Part shown: positions 45,000 through 45,000 of the stretch, in pieces | Layout of the letters: the number at the start of each line of letters is the position of its first letter | How positions within the stretch are numbered: position 1 is the stretch's first letter | Assembly (NCBI GenBank): GCA_016946835.1 | Contig: JACVTC010000158.1 | Coordinates: 250,001 to 295,000 of the forward strand | Direction of reading: 5' to 3' | Source of the DNA: Neocallimastix lanati (nom. inval.) | Taxonomy: Eukaryota > Neocallimastigomycota > Neocallimastigomycetes > Neocallimastigales > Neocallimastigaceae | Length of the DNA stretch: 45,000 nucleotides | The notes under the pieces: model-generated | What the model was told of the DNA's origin: nothing | What the model saw: only the letters and a program-made list of their open reading frames with translations | Databases searched by the model: none | Made by a program: the position numbers and the translations under genes

Positions 45000-45000
45000 G
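44929..45000. repeat. (TTA)n-rich tract in RRP40 intron 1
   Basis: TTATTA repeats that begin just after the putative donor and run to the window end. Confidence 0.7.

Overview
The window is a very AT-rich eukaryotic contig, with intergenic DNA that is almost pure A/T and full of long A or T runs, (AAT)n and heptanucleotide repeats. It carries intron-containing fungal-type genes. The tricalbin and the CMK-type kinase look fungal in sequence, and with this extreme base composition the best fit is an anaerobic gut chytrid (Neocallimastigomycetes). The genus cannot be told from the sequence. That placement is inference from base composition and gene content.

Host genes, in order. A six-exon tricalbin-like ER-plasma-membrane tether (2114-7182, +) has a membrane hairpin, an SMP domain and about six C2-like domains. 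A six-exon Ubc8/UBE2H-type ubiquitin-conjugating enzyme lies at 24557-22942 (-). A small unrecognised, possibly tail-anchored coiled-coil gene lies around 28356-29647 (+), with only its last two exons well supported. A three-exon TRAPP subunit Trs23/TRAPPC4 lies at 31569-30392 (-). A four-exon CMK1-like calcium/calmodulin-dependent kinase lies at 41249-42837 (+). The first exon of the exosome cap subunit Rrp40 (44720-44920, +) runs off the end of the window. These genes are unrelated housekeeping, trafficking and signalling functions, and no gene cluster or pathway links them.

Between 7.98 and 22.2 kb lies a dense nest of non-LTR retrotransposons (LINEs) of three related subfamilies, called A, B and C here. 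LINE-A (7991-13322) appears full length: a single intact 1467-residue ORF with endonuclease, reverse transcriptase and a CCHC finger, a poly(A) tail, a 13-14 bp target-site duplication and a structured 5' end. LINE-B (about 13366-16959) is rearranged and broken. A second LINE-B piece sits directly on its A-tail. A decayed LINE-C is at 17.87-19.2 kb, and a minus-strand LINE-C with a 13 bp duplication is at 20.37-22.21 kb. A short 5'-truncated LINE-A is at 43.45 kb, between CMK1 and RRP40.

A tRNA-headed SINE-like element (39513-39992) has a poly(T) tail and a 12 bp target-site duplication. With the 5' RNA structure of LINE-A, it is the most unusual object in the window. The rest, chiefly 24.6-28.3, 31.6-39.5 and 40.0-41.2 kb, is simple-sequence A/T DNA in which I see no gene. 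Exon borders were placed by hand from splice signals, reading frame and remembered family similarity. No alignment or database search was run.
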